From Floridanema evergladense (GTDB lineage Bacteria > Cyanobacteriota > Cyanobacteriia > Cyanobacteriales > Aerosakkonemataceae), in NCBI RefSeq assembly GCF_041929205.1, contig NZ_JBHFNT010000071.1: 64,000 nt of DNA; one strand, given 5' to 3'. Positions 23,709 to 31,881 of the stretch are shown here, one piece after another. The notes below the pieces were generated by a model. The model had not been told where the DNA came from and ran no database searches. It was given only the letters and a program-made list of their open reading frames with translations. A program made the position numbers and the translations under genes. How positions within the stretch are numbered: the stretch's first letter is position 1; every line of letters begins with the position of its first letter.

Positions 23709-24053
23709 TACAACCTCACTTGGAGACGAATTTGCTACAAACAGAACGCTTTTGCTCAGTTCTTCGTAGCTACCCAGAGCAGATCTACTAAAAATTCACC
23801 ATTTGCCAGAGGTAGTTGCTTTTTGGGAATCTTGATTTAGAGATATTCGCTTGGGATAGAAGTTTAGGTAATAATACCTAGCCTTTTAACGCTATTGAGA
23901 ACCGCAGAAAGCGAACGTAAAGCAAATAGCACTTCATAATATAGCGGATCTGTGACCAAAAAAGCATGAATACGAAATTAAAATACTATAAGACCTAACC
24001 AGCAAGCTGGTATAAGTCTGAAGTCTCGTTATATCGTTTGCTAGGAATAACAA
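23709..24053. other. Divergent gap between polyproline gene and L,D-transpeptidase
   Basis: 345 bp that must hold two divergent promoters. The only structure seen is a short palindrome, TAGGTA-ATAA-TACCTA, at 23865-23880. No gene, repeat family or known box was recognised. Confidence 0.5.
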
Positions 24054-24674
24054 ATGAAAGGAATGGTGAGAGGAGAAGCATTAACTAAAGGCTTCCTGTT
24101 AATCTGTTTTAGCACAACATTTTTTTCACTCTGGACTCAACCGCAGGCGACAGCCTCTACCTCCAGGAATAAGCAGTTAGAACTTACTAAAAGTCAGCTA
24201 ATACCTCAAGGTCACATAGCACCCACAACTCCATTACCAACTCAAACTCCCGGTACTGTGCAACCCTCCCCTGTTAGTCCAGTTGAAGATACTTGGTTAA
24301 AAATTAAGTTAACAGAACGCCGTGTTTATGTTTATCGAGATAATCAGGTAAAAACTAGTTTTCCTATTGCGATCGGCAAACCTGGTTGGGAAACTCCCAC
24401 AGGTAAATTCCAAGTAATACAAATGGTTAAAGACCCAGCTTGGCAACATCCCTGGAATGGTAAAATTTTTCCCCCAGGCCCAAATAACCCTTTAGGCGTG
24501 CGATGGATTGGTTTTTGGACTGATGGCAAAAATACCATTGGTTTTCATGGTACTCCCAACGAACGGGTCATGGGACAAGCCGTTTCTCACGGTTGCGTCA
24601 GAATGCGAAATCGTGATGTAGTTGCTTTATTTGAATTGGTCAAAGTAGGCACAACAGTAGTAGTAGAACATTAG
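24054..24674 (+). CDS. L,D-transpeptidase (YkuD domain)
   Basis: Periplasmic enzyme that forms 3-3 cross-links in peptidoglycan or attaches proteins to it. 206 residues with a signal-like hydrophobic segment at 13-30, a Thr/Pro-rich linker, and a YkuD domain from about residue 82 (WLKIKLTERRVYVYRDNQ). The catalytic motif is complete: HG in GFHGTPN, then SHGCVRMRN with the active Cys. No LysM domain. It is flanked downstream by a strong hairpin (24763-24783). Confidence 0.9.
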   Translation: MKGMVRGEALTKGFLLICFSTTFFSLWTQPQATASTSRNKQLELTKSQLIPQGHIAPTTPLPTQTPGTVQPSPVSPVEDTWLKIKLTERRVYVYRDNQVKTSFPIAIGKPGWETPTGKFQVIQMVKDPAWQHPWNGKIFPPGPNNPLGVRWIGFWTDGKNTIGFHGTPNERVMGQAVSHGCVRMRNRDVVALFELVKVGTTVVVEH

Positions 24675-25243
24675 TATATCTACGGATTAATGCCGCACTT
24701 TTAACCAAAAATTCTCTAATCTATAGCTCTTGTCTGGACATTAAAAATTATTAATCTCCTTTCCCTGTACTATCAGTGCAGGGTTTAATTATATAAATGT
24801 TTTGCTGTTTGCTTTTTACTACACAAATGTTGTTTATTTAGAAATATTACTAAGCTGACTCCTAGTTTATTAAATTTCAATTTAAATACATCAAATTGTT
24901 ATTTGTTGAGAAACATTATTGATATTTACAAAATAAAATTTACAAACATTAAGTAATGCTGTTTAAATAGGCACAAATGAAAATAATTATGCAAAACTAA
25001 AGTTAGATGTAAAAGAGATAGTTAAGTTATACGAACAGGAGCAGCACAAGCATACAATCTCAAGTTAACCAACAAAAAAAGACCAGTTAGATAGCTAAAA
25101 ATCTATCTTTTCTTAAACAATTGACTAACAAAAAAGAAAGAAAAGATTAAGCTAGATGAGTTTGAGTTGGTGAATGTGTTAGGAGCTACAAAAAAGCTTT
25201 GAGCGTTAAAAGATACTAGCTCGAAATCGTAAGGAAATAAACT
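24675..25243. other. Upstream region of the hox cluster
   Basis: 569 bp, very AT-rich. It holds the terminator hairpin at 24763-24790 and a small hairpin AGATAG-CTAAAAAT-CTATCT at 25089-25108, followed by TTTTCTT, about 135 nt before hoxE, which could be a leader attenuator. No GTA-N8-TAC box is found here, and no LexA box that I would defend. Confidence 0.55.
24763..24790 (+). terminator. Terminator-like hairpin after the L,D-transpeptidase
   Basis: CCCTGTAC-TATCA-GTGCAGGG forms an 8-bp stem (one G-U pair) with a 5-nt loop, followed by TTTAATT. It lies 88 bp after the stop codon. Confidence 0.6.
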
Positions 25244-25768
25244 ATGCAATCTACGACAACAAAAGACCCACAAAAATCAACAAAAGAACATCCCAGTGGA
25301 GATAAGCGTTTTAAGGCATTAGATATTACGATGAAGCGCAATCAATACCGTCAAGATGCCTTAATTGAAGTACTACATAAAGCGCAAGAATCATTTGGTT
25401 ATTTAGAAGAAGATGTATTACTCTATATTGCCAGAGGATTGAAGTTACCTTTAAGCCGTGTTTATGGTGTCGCCACATTCTATCATCTATTTTCTTTGAA
25501 ACCGAGTGGCGCTCATAGTTGTGTAGTTTGCTTAGGTACTGCTTGTTATGTAAAAGGTAGCGGACAAGTCTTGGAAGCACTAGAACAAAAAACTGGAATT
25601 CATCAAGGTGAAACTACTCCAGATGGACAAATGTCGCTGTTGTCAGCACGTTGTATAGGTGCTTGTGGCATTGCGCCAGCAGTGGTTTTTGATGGCACAG
25701 TAGCGGGTAAAGTTAAACCAGAAGAAGCGCTAGAAAAAATCAAAAATTGGGGTGTTAATCCAGGGTAA
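25244..25768 (+). CDS. hoxE: Bidirectional hydrogenase diaphorase subunit HoxE
   Basis: NuoE-like thioredoxin-fold [2Fe-2S] subunit of the NAD(P)-linked bidirectional [NiFe] hydrogenase, 174 residues. Cluster cysteines are visible in CVVCLGTACYV and ARCIGACGIAP. The family-typical region YRQDALIEVLHKAQESFGYL is near residue 35. An AAGGAAA ribosome site precedes the ATG. It is the first gene of hoxEFUY-H-W and may link the diaphorase to ferredoxin or flavodoxin. Confidence 0.95.
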   Translation: MQSTTTKDPQKSTKEHPSGDKRFKALDITMKRNQYRQDALIEVLHKAQESFGYLEEDVLLYIARGLKLPLSRVYGVATFYHLFSLKPSGAHSCVVCLGTACYVKGSGQVLEALEQKTGIHQGETTPDGQMSLLSARCIGACGIAPAVVFDGTVAGKVKPEEALEKIKNWGVNPG

Positions 25769-25836
25769 TTGCTAATTAAATCAAGGCAAAATTACCAGTT
25801 ACCAATTAATATTGACGAATTAGTGATTTAACGACT

Positions 25837-27459
25837 ATGGATATCACAGAATTGCAAGAAATTGCGGAAAAAGAGCGTGCTAATCAGAAAGAAATTCGCG
25901 TTCATTGTTGCACTTCCACAGGTTGCCGTGCTGCCAATTCAATGGGTGTAAAAAAGAATTTGGAAACGGCAGTTAAACAGCATGGAATGAGCGATCGCGT
26001 ACAAGTTGTCGGCGTAGGTTGCATGGGTTTTTGTGGCAATGGCCCATTAGTAGAAATTGTTCCCCAAGATAAACTTTACGAACAAGTTACACCCAACGAT
26101 TCTGAGAGTATTATTAATGCTTTAAATGGTGGTGGGATACCTACCGCACCAGAAGGTGATTTAAAACATCCATTTTTTGCTCGTCAAGTGCGAATTGTGC
26201 GGGAAACTAGCGGTAAAATTGACCCCGAAAAAATAGAAGAATATATCGCTGCTGGTGGTTATCAATCACTATATAAAGTAATTCATGATTTCACACCGCA
26301 ACAAGTAGTAGAAGAAATTACTAAAAGCGGTTTGCGGGGTCGAGGTGGTGCAGGTTATCCTACAGGTTTGAAATGGGCAACTGTGGCGAAAATGCCACCC
26401 GGACAAAAGTATGTAGTTTGCAATGGTGATGAAGGCGATCCCGGTGCATTCATGGATCGATCAGTCTTAGAAAGCGACCCCCACAGAGTTTTGGAAGGAA
26501 TGGCGATCGCAGCTTATGCCGTTGGCGCAAGCGAAGGTTACATTTACGTTCGCGCTGAGTATCCTTTAGCTATTGAACGATTAGAAACTGCCATCAAACA
26601 AGCTAAAAAATATGGAATTTTAGGCAGTCAAATCTTTGAATCAAATTTCGACTTTAAAGTGAGCATTCGCATCGGTGCAGGTGCATTTGTTTGCGGCGAA
26701 GAAACAGCTTTAATTGCATCCATTGAAGGCGGCAGAGGAAATCCTCGCCCTCGTCCTCCTTACCCAGCACAATCAGGACTTTGGGATTGTCCAACTTTAA
26801 TTAATAACGTAGAAAGCTTCGCTAATATCGCCGCAATTATCCGCGAAGGTGCAGAATGGTACGCTAGTATTGGCACCGAAAAAAGCAAAGGAACCAAGAT
26901 TTTTGCTCTCACAGGAAAAGTGAAAAATAACGGTTTAATTGAAGTGCCAATGGGCATTACTTTGCGCGAAATTGTTGAAGAAATGGGCGGCGGAATTCCA
27001 GGCGGCGAAGTAAAAGCTGTGCAAACTGGAGGGCCTTCAGGCGGTTGTATTCCTGCTTCTTTATTGGATACTCCTGTTGATTATGAATCACTCGCTAAAG
27101 TCGGATCGATGATGGGTTCTGGCGGTATGGTGGTGATGGATAAAGACACAAGTATGGTGGAAGTTGCCCGATTTTATATGGAATTTTGTCGGGGTGAAAC
27201 TTGTGGAAAATGTATCCCTTGTCGTGCTGGTACGGTGCAAATGTATCAGGCTTTAACGAAGATTATTAATGGTGAAGCGACTGAGCTTGATTTGGTGAAG
27301 TTGGAAGAACTTTGCGACATGGTTAAGTTTACTAGTTTGTGCGGTTTAGGTCAGTCGGCACCTAATCCAGTTTTGAGCACTTTGCGCTATTTCCGTGAGG
27401 AATATTTGGCTTTGTTGAAGCAGGGGGTTCTTAATGGAAAGGTTGCTGTTCATGGTTAG
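25837..27459 (+). CDS. hoxF: Bidirectional hydrogenase diaphorase subunit HoxF
   Basis: NuoF-like flavoprotein of 540 residues that exchanges electrons with NAD(P)H. An N-terminal [2Fe-2S] thioredoxin-like domain has CCTSTGC and GCMGFCG. The NADH/FMN domain has GRGGAGYPTGLKW and VVCNGDEGDPGAFMDR, and the C-terminal 4Fe-4S binding site is CGKCIPCRAGT with a later Cys in TSLCGLG. Full length and intact. It lies 68 bp after hoxE. Confidence 0.96.
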   Translation: MDITELQEIAEKERANQKEIRVHCCTSTGCRAANSMGVKKNLETAVKQHGMSDRVQVVGVGCMGFCGNGPLVEIVPQDKLYEQVTPNDSESIINALNGGGIPTAPEGDLKHPFFARQVRIVRETSGKIDPEKIEEYIAAGGYQSLYKVIHDFTPQQVVEEITKSGLRGRGGAGYPTGLKWATVAKMPPGQKYVVCNGDEGDPGAFMDRSVLESDPHRVLEGMAIAAYAVGASEGYIYVRAEYPLAIERLETAIKQAKKYGILGSQIFESNFDFKVSIRIGAGAFVCGEETALIASIEGGRGNPRPRPPYPAQSGLWDCPTLINNVESFANIAAIIREGAEWYASIGTEKSKGTKIFALTGKVKNNGLIEVPMGITLREIVEEMGGGIPGGEVKAVQTGGPSGGCIPASLLDTPVDYESLAKVGSMMGSGGMVVMDKDTSMVEVARFYMEFCRGETCGKCIPCRAGTVQMYQALTKIINGEATELDLVKLEELCDMVKFTSLCGLGQSAPNPVLSTLRYFREEYLALLKQGVLNGKVAVHG

Positions 27460-27512
27460 GAATTTTTTTAATTTAACCGCAAAGGACGCAAAGGGAAGAA
27501 GAGGGAGGTTTT

Positions 27513-28229
27513 ATGTCTGTTAAGACGTTGAAGATTGATGGTAAGGAAATAGCGATCGAAGAGGGCGCAACATTATTACAAGCGGCAAAGGAAGCGGGGA
27601 TCAGAATTCCGACTTTGTGCCATTTGGATGGTGTTTCTGATATTGGTGCTTGTCGGTTATGTTTGGTAGAAGTTGCGGGAATTAATCGGCTTTTACCTGC
27701 TTGTGTGACGGAAGTTTCGGAAGGAATGAATGTACAAACAAACACTCCGAAACTAAAGGAATATCGCAAAATGATTATCGAAATGTTGTTTGCTGAAGGT
27801 AATCATGTTTGCGCGGTTTGTGTGGCGAATGGGAATTGTGAATTGCAAGATTTGGCAATAGAAATGGGGATGGATCATTCTCGTTTTCCTTATCGTTTCC
27901 CGGAACGCGATGTTGATGTTTCTCATGATGAGTTTGGCATCGATCATAACCGCTGCGTGTTATGTACTAGATGTGTGAGAGTTTGCGATGAAATTGAAGG
28001 TGCTCACGTTTGGGATGTGGGTTTTCGTGGTGCGGCAGCTAAGGTGATTACTGGGTTAAATCAACCTTGGGGCACGGTGGATGCTTGCACTAGTTGCGGT
28101 AAATGTGTGGAAGCTTGTCCGACTGGGGCGATCTTCCGTAAAGGCGCAACTGTGGGAGAAATGGATCGCGATCGCAGCAAGTTAGATTTCATCGTTACCG
28201 CACGGGAGTTGAAACAATGGACAAGATAA
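27513..28229 (+). CDS. hoxU: Bidirectional hydrogenase diaphorase subunit HoxU
   Basis: NuoG-N-terminal-like iron-sulfur subunit of 238 residues, wiring HoxF to HoxY. It starts with a [2Fe-2S] domain (TLCHLDGVSDIGACRLC), then a His/Cys cluster region (HVCAVCVANGNCELQ), and two ferredoxin-type 4Fe-4S motifs (CVLCTRCVRVC and CTSCGKCVEACP). A GGGAGG ribosome site precedes the ATG. Its end overlaps hoxY by 13 bases, a sign of coupled translation. Confidence 0.96.
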   Translation: MSVKTLKIDGKEIAIEEGATLLQAAKEAGIRIPTLCHLDGVSDIGACRLCLVEVAGINRLLPACVTEVSEGMNVQTNTPKLKEYRKMIIEMLFAEGNHVCAVCVANGNCELQDLAIEMGMDHSRFPYRFPERDVDVSHDEFGIDHNRCVLCTRCVRVCDEIEGAHVWDVGFRGAAAKVITGLNQPWGTVDACTSCGKCVEACPTGAIFRKGATVGEMDRDRSKLDFIVTARELKQWTR

Positions 28230-28765
28230 GATTCGCTACAGTTTGGTTGGCTGGTTGTTCTGGTTGCCACATGTCTTTTCTCGACTTAGATGAATGGTTA
28301 ATTGATTTAGCTGAAAAAGTCGATGTGGTTTACAGTCCTGTCGGTTCAGATATTAAAGAATATCCCGAAAATGTGGATGTTTGTTTTGTCGAAGGTGCGA
28401 TCGCAAATGAGGAAAATTTAGAGTTAATTCTCAAAGTTAGAGAGAGAACTAAATTCTTAGTTTCCTTCGGTGATTGTGCTGTTACAGCTAATGTTCCAGC
28501 AATGCGAAATATGATTAAAGGGACCGATCCGGTGTTAAGACGCTGTTATTTGGAATTGGGCGATATAACTCCACAATTGCCAAATTTCCCCGGCATTGTT
28601 CCCGAATTACTTGATAAAGTGCGCCCGGTACATGAAGTAATTCAAGTTGATATGTTCTTGCCGGGATGTCCGCCTTCTGCACCCAGAATTCAAGCAGCAT
28701 TAGAGCCACTTTTAAGGGGAGAAAAACCTGTAATGGAAGGGCGAGAAATGCTGAAATTTGGTTAA
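28217..28765 (+). CDS. hoxY: Bidirectional [NiFe] hydrogenase small subunit HoxY
   Basis: Hydrogenase small subunit of 182 residues holding the proximal 4Fe-4S cluster that passes electrons from HoxH. Motifs: LAGCSGCHMSFLDLDEWL at the N-terminus, SFGDCAVTANVPAMRN, and PGCPPSAPRIQ near the end. No twin-arginine signal, so the enzyme is cytoplasmic. It overlaps hoxU. The gene that should follow, hoxH, is displaced by an unrelated nuclease-like gene. Confidence 0.96.
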   Translation: MDKIRFATVWLAGCSGCHMSFLDLDEWLIDLAEKVDVVYSPVGSDIKEYPENVDVCFVEGAIANEENLELILKVRERTKFLVSFGDCAVTANVPAMRNMIKGTDPVLRRCYLELGDITPQLPNFPGIVPELLDKVRPVHEVIQVDMFLPGCPPSAPRIQAALEPLLRGEKPVMEGREMLKFG

Positions 28766-28863
28766 TTTTTATTAGTCATTAGTCAAGGTCTGACAAATGA
28801 TAGATGACAAATGACTATCAAGTAAAGCCCACTGATAGTAAAGGTGTAAGAAAGAGGGTTTTT

Positions 28864-29442
28864 ATGAGTAGGAAAATCTCCAAAAATCAACTTTTTTGGC
28901 AAGGGCTAATTACTCTGCTGTTACTTTTACTCATCGGTGGACTCGCTAACCAATTTTGGGGCAGCACTTCCTTAGCTTCTGCGAGTACGCAGTCGGCAAC
29001 AGTTCTTAACGTTATAGATGGCGATACCCTAAATGTAAGAATGGCAAAATGCAGATTACCAATAAATGGCAATCCTCAACAATGTAGAATCAGAATTGCC
29101 TGCATTGATACGCCAGAAAGGGGACAAAATCCTTTCTATCAACAAGCTAAAAACCGACTTGGAGAATTACTGCCTCGCGGAACAAATATTACTTTGAGAG
29201 ATACAGAAACAACTGCGGGCGATCGCATAGTTGCTGAAGTATTTAAGGGCAGAAGATCTGTAAGTATTCAAATGGTAAGGGAAGGTAAAGCTGTCGCTTA
29301 TTGCAAACATCTCGGCATTTGTTCTGGTTCTCGCAATGGTTTATTGAGTGCAGAAGCAACCGCAAGAAAAGCAGGTTTAGGAGTGTGGAACCCCCAACGA
29401 CCTTGGACACAAATTAGAGAAAATCACCCCTGTCGTATTTAA
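28864..29442 (+). CDS. Thermonuclease (SNase-like) family protein
   Basis: 192 residues from the ATG at 28864, chosen because AGAGGG precedes it. An ATG 60 bases earlier lies in ACAAATG repeat DNA. A hydrophobic N-terminal anchor or signal (residues about 12-33) is followed by the staphylococcal nuclease fold: VLNVIDGDTLNVR, ACIDTPERGQ with the catalytic-type Asp/Glu/Arg, and AEVFKGRRSVSIQMVREGKAV. It is predicted to be exported or membrane-bound and to cut nucleic acids. It interrupts hoxY and hoxH on the same strand, with no obvious link to hydrogenase function. Confidence 0.85.
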   Translation: MSRKISKNQLFWQGLITLLLLLLIGGLANQFWGSTSLASASTQSATVLNVIDGDTLNVRMAKCRLPINGNPQQCRIRIACIDTPERGQNPFYQQAKNRLGELLPRGTNITLRDTETTAGDRIVAEVFKGRRSVSIQMVREGKAVAYCKHLGICSGSRNGLLSAEATARKAGLGVWNPQRPWTQIRENHPCRI

Positions 29443-29472
29443 GTAAATTGAGCACCGATTCAAGAGGATTTT

Positions 29473-30900
29473 ATGTCCAAAACAGTAGTTATCGATCCGG
29501 TTACGCGCATAGAAGGACACGCCAAAATTTCGATTTATTTAGATGATGCTGGCGAAGTAGATGATGCCCGATTTCATGTAGTCGAATTTCGCGGTTTTGA
29601 GAAGTTCTGCGAAGGTCGCCCGATGAGCGAAATGGCAGGAATTACCGCTAGAATTTGCGGCATTTGTCCCGTAAGTCATTTGTTAGCTTCCGCAAAAACA
29701 GGCGACAAAATTTTAGCAGTTAAGATTCCCCCAGCAGCAGACAAATTGCGTCGAATGATGAATTTGGCACAAATTACTCAGTCTCACGCTTTAAGTTTTT
29801 TCCATCTCAGTAGCCCCGATTTCTTGTTAGGATGGGATAGCGATCCAGCAACTAGAAATGTGTTTGGTTTAATTGCCGCTGATGCAGAATTAGCCAGAAA
29901 AGGCATTCGTTTGCGTCAGTTTGGACAACAAATTATCGAATGGTTAGGCGCGAGGAAAATTCACGCAGCTTGGGCGGTTCCTGGTGGCGTGCGATCGCCT
30001 CTTTCCGAAGAAGGAAGGACGTGGATTCGCGATCGCTTACCCGAATCTCGCCAAACCATAGAATTAGCTTTAAATCTGTTTAAAGGGATGCTAGATAATC
30101 TCACCACAGAAGTTCAAGCATTCGGTAATTTCCCATCTTTATATATGGGTTTAGTCGGCAAAAATGGCGAGTGGGAACATTACGACGGACACCTACGTTT
30201 TGTCGATAGCGAAGGTAATATTGTCGCTGATGGACTGAGTGAAGATAATTACAAAGACTTCATTGGTGAAGCAGTAGAAACTTGGTCTTACCTGAAATTT
30301 CCCTATTACAAACCTTTAGGTTATCCTGATGGAATGTATCGTGTTGGGCCATTAGCAAGACTAAATGTTTGTGATTACATTGGTACGCCAGCAGCAGACA
30401 AAGAATTGCTAGAATTTCGCGATCGCGCCGGGGGAAAAGCAGCTAATTCTTCCTTCTTTTATCACTATGCAAGATTGGTGGAGATATTGGCTGCGATCGA
30501 TAAAATAGAACAATTAGTAGACGATCCCGACGTAGTTTCCAGTCGAGTTCGCGCCGATGCAGGTGTTAATAACTTAGAAGCAGTTGGTGTTAGCGAAGCA
30601 CCAAGAGGCACATTATTCCATCATTATCAAGTAGATGAAAACGGTTTAATTCAAAAAGTTAACCTAATCATTGCTACCGGACAAAACAATTTAGCGATGA
30701 ATAAAACCGTCGCCCAAATTGCTAAACATTACATTCACGGCAACGAAATTCCCGAAGGAATGTTAAACCGAGTAGAAGCAGGAATTCGTGCTTTCGATCC
30801 TTGCTTAAGTTGTTCCACTCACGCAGTCGGACAAATGCCATTGCATATCGAATTAATCGCCGCAAATGGCACAATTGTTAACGAAGTTTATCGTAATTAA
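29473..30900 (+). CDS. hoxH: Bidirectional [NiFe] hydrogenase large subunit HoxH
   Basis: Catalytic subunit of 475 residues carrying the Ni-Fe(CN)2CO centre. Both CxxC ligand pairs are present: RICGICPVSH near residue 60 and DPCLSCSTHA near the end. A 25-residue tail follows the last motif and would be cut after the His by the protease HoxW, encoded 2.1 kb downstream. An AGAGGA ribosome site precedes the ATG. It is separated from hoxY by the nuclease gene and from the next gene by a palindromic element. Confidence 0.96.
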   Translation: MSKTVVIDPVTRIEGHAKISIYLDDAGEVDDARFHVVEFRGFEKFCEGRPMSEMAGITARICGICPVSHLLASAKTGDKILAVKIPPAADKLRRMMNLAQITQSHALSFFHLSSPDFLLGWDSDPATRNVFGLIAADAELARKGIRLRQFGQQIIEWLGARKIHAAWAVPGGVRSPLSEEGRTWIRDRLPESRQTIELALNLFKGMLDNLTTEVQAFGNFPSLYMGLVGKNGEWEHYDGHLRFVDSEGNIVADGLSEDNYKDFIGEAVETWSYLKFPYYKPLGYPDGMYRVGPLARLNVCDYIGTPAADKELLEFRDRAGGKAANSSFFYHYARLVEILAAIDKIEQLVDDPDVVSSRVRADAGVNNLEAVGVSEAPRGTLFHHYQVDENGLIQKVNLIIATGQNNLAMNKTVAQIAKHYIHGNEIPEGMLNRVEAGIRAFDPCLSCSTHAVGQMPLHIELIAANGTIVNEVYRN

Positions 30901-30936
30901 GTAGTAGGTATTGGGTAGTGGGTAATGGGAATAATT

Positions 30937-31048
30937 TAATACTCAGATCTGGCAACAAAGGAGGTAGAACCTCCCAAATCTCGTTCCCAGGTTCAACCTG
31001 GGAACGAAAGACAGAGGCTCTGCCTCAAGCGTGCAAATCTCAGTAATA
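30937..31048. mobile_element. MITE-like palindromic element, copy 3
   Basis: Element at 30942-31043 (102 bp) flanked by TAATA direct repeats (30937-30941 and 31044-31048). The ends CTCAGATCTGGCA and GTGCAAATCTCAG are imperfect inverted repeats. It has the same three internal hairpins and the same orientation as copy 2. It lies between hoxH and the 2Fe-2S gene, itself nested among GGGTAGT/CCAACTA short repeats. Confidence 0.72.
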
Positions 31049-31092
31049 CCAACTACCAACTACCCACTATCCACTACCCTTACCCAAAAAAT

Positions 31093-31347
31093 ATGGAAAA
31101 AGAAAATTTATACCTTTGTATGGGTTCCGCTTGTCATCAATTAGGAGTTTATGAAGTATTGCCCAAACTCCAAAGTATGATTACCGAATATCACTTGGAA
31201 GACAAAGTAGAGTTAAAAGGTTCCTTTTGCTTAGAAACTTGTAGTGATGGAATCGTCATGAAATTCCGAGAAAAGGTATTTATCAAAATTAGCCCAGATA
31301 ACATTGAGCAAAAATTTACCCAAGAAATATTGCCAAATATTGTTTAA
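31093..31347 (+). CDS. Small thioredoxin-like [2Fe-2S] ferredoxin domain protein
   Basis: An 84-residue protein that resembles an isolated NuoE/HoxE C-terminal cluster domain. Its four cysteines C9, C14, C46 and C50 (CMGSAC and CLETC) give the CX4C...CX3C spacing of thioredoxin-like 2Fe-2S proteins. In other bacteria such small proteins precede PAS and SpoIIE-type genes in [FeFe]-hydrogenase loci, from memory of those clusters. Here it starts a tightly packed block with the next two genes. A role as a redox sensor or electron feed is inferred. Confidence 0.82.
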   Translation: MEKENLYLCMGSACHQLGVYEVLPKLQSMITEYHLEDKVELKGSFCLETCSDGIVMKFREKVFIKISPDNIEQKFTQEILPNIV

Positions 31348-31362
31348 AAAGGAGGCGATAAT

Positions 31363-31881
31363 GTGTTAAAAAAAACTGAAAAGACGCTGTGGGAACTACT
31401 TTGGGAATATGACCCAAATGGTTTAATTGTAATCGATCAAGCAATGCAAATTACTTTAGTAAATCCGGCGTTTTGCAGAATGTTTCAAGTAGGCAGAGAG
31501 GACATCATTGGTCAACCAGCAACAGTAGTTCTCAATGATGTAAAAGATTTTCAAAAAGCGTGGGAAAAAAAGCAGGTCATTCGAGTACCAGAAACCGAAT
31601 ACCCAGAACTCGATATGTATGTAAAAGAGGTAATTTTTCCCATTCCAGATGAAGACCTCATCGCCTGTATCATGGTGGATATTACCCATGAAATCCATCG
31701 CGAAAAAGAAATGATGAAGCTGAAAAATGAGACATTAACTAAAGTAAATGAAGTAGTAGACAATCAAATGAAAGTAGTCCAACAAATTGCAGGATTACTA
31801 GGAGAAACTACGGCAGAAACTAAGGTTAGCTTATTTAAAATAGTCAAAATGCTAGAAAGGGAGATTTCTGAAGATGGATAA
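31363..31881 (+). CDS. PAS domain protein with hydrogenase-associated C-terminal tail
   Basis: A 172-residue cytosolic protein. PAS fold at about residues 15-105 (DPNGLIVIDQAMQITLVNPAF). A charged helix follows, ending in QQIAGLLGETTAETKVSL, a tail I recall from PAS proteins of Firmicute hydrogenase loci. No kinase or DNA-binding domain, so it is probably a sensor acting on its neighbour. The start is GTG at 31363 behind a strong AAGGAGG; the ATG two bases earlier stops at once. Its end overlaps the phosphatase gene by 8 bases. Confidence 0.82.
   Translation: MLKKTEKTLWELLWEYDPNGLIVIDQAMQITLVNPAFCRMFQVGREDIIGQPATVVLNDVKDFQKAWEKKQVIRVPETEYPELDMYVKEVIFPIPDEDLIACIMVDITHEIHREKEMMKLKNETLTKVNEVVDNQMKVVQQIAGLLGETTAETKVSLFKIVKMLEREISEDG

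Noticed and set aside
24761..24785. Possible LexA-type box before hox (GTACTATCAGTGC)
   Set aside because: It is part of a terminator-like hairpin and does not match the cyanobacterial LexA pattern well.
28804..28863. Upstream extension of the thermonuclease-like gene
   Set aside because: The earlier ATG lies in an ACAAATG repeat; the later ATG has an AGAGGG ribosome site and starts the signal segment.
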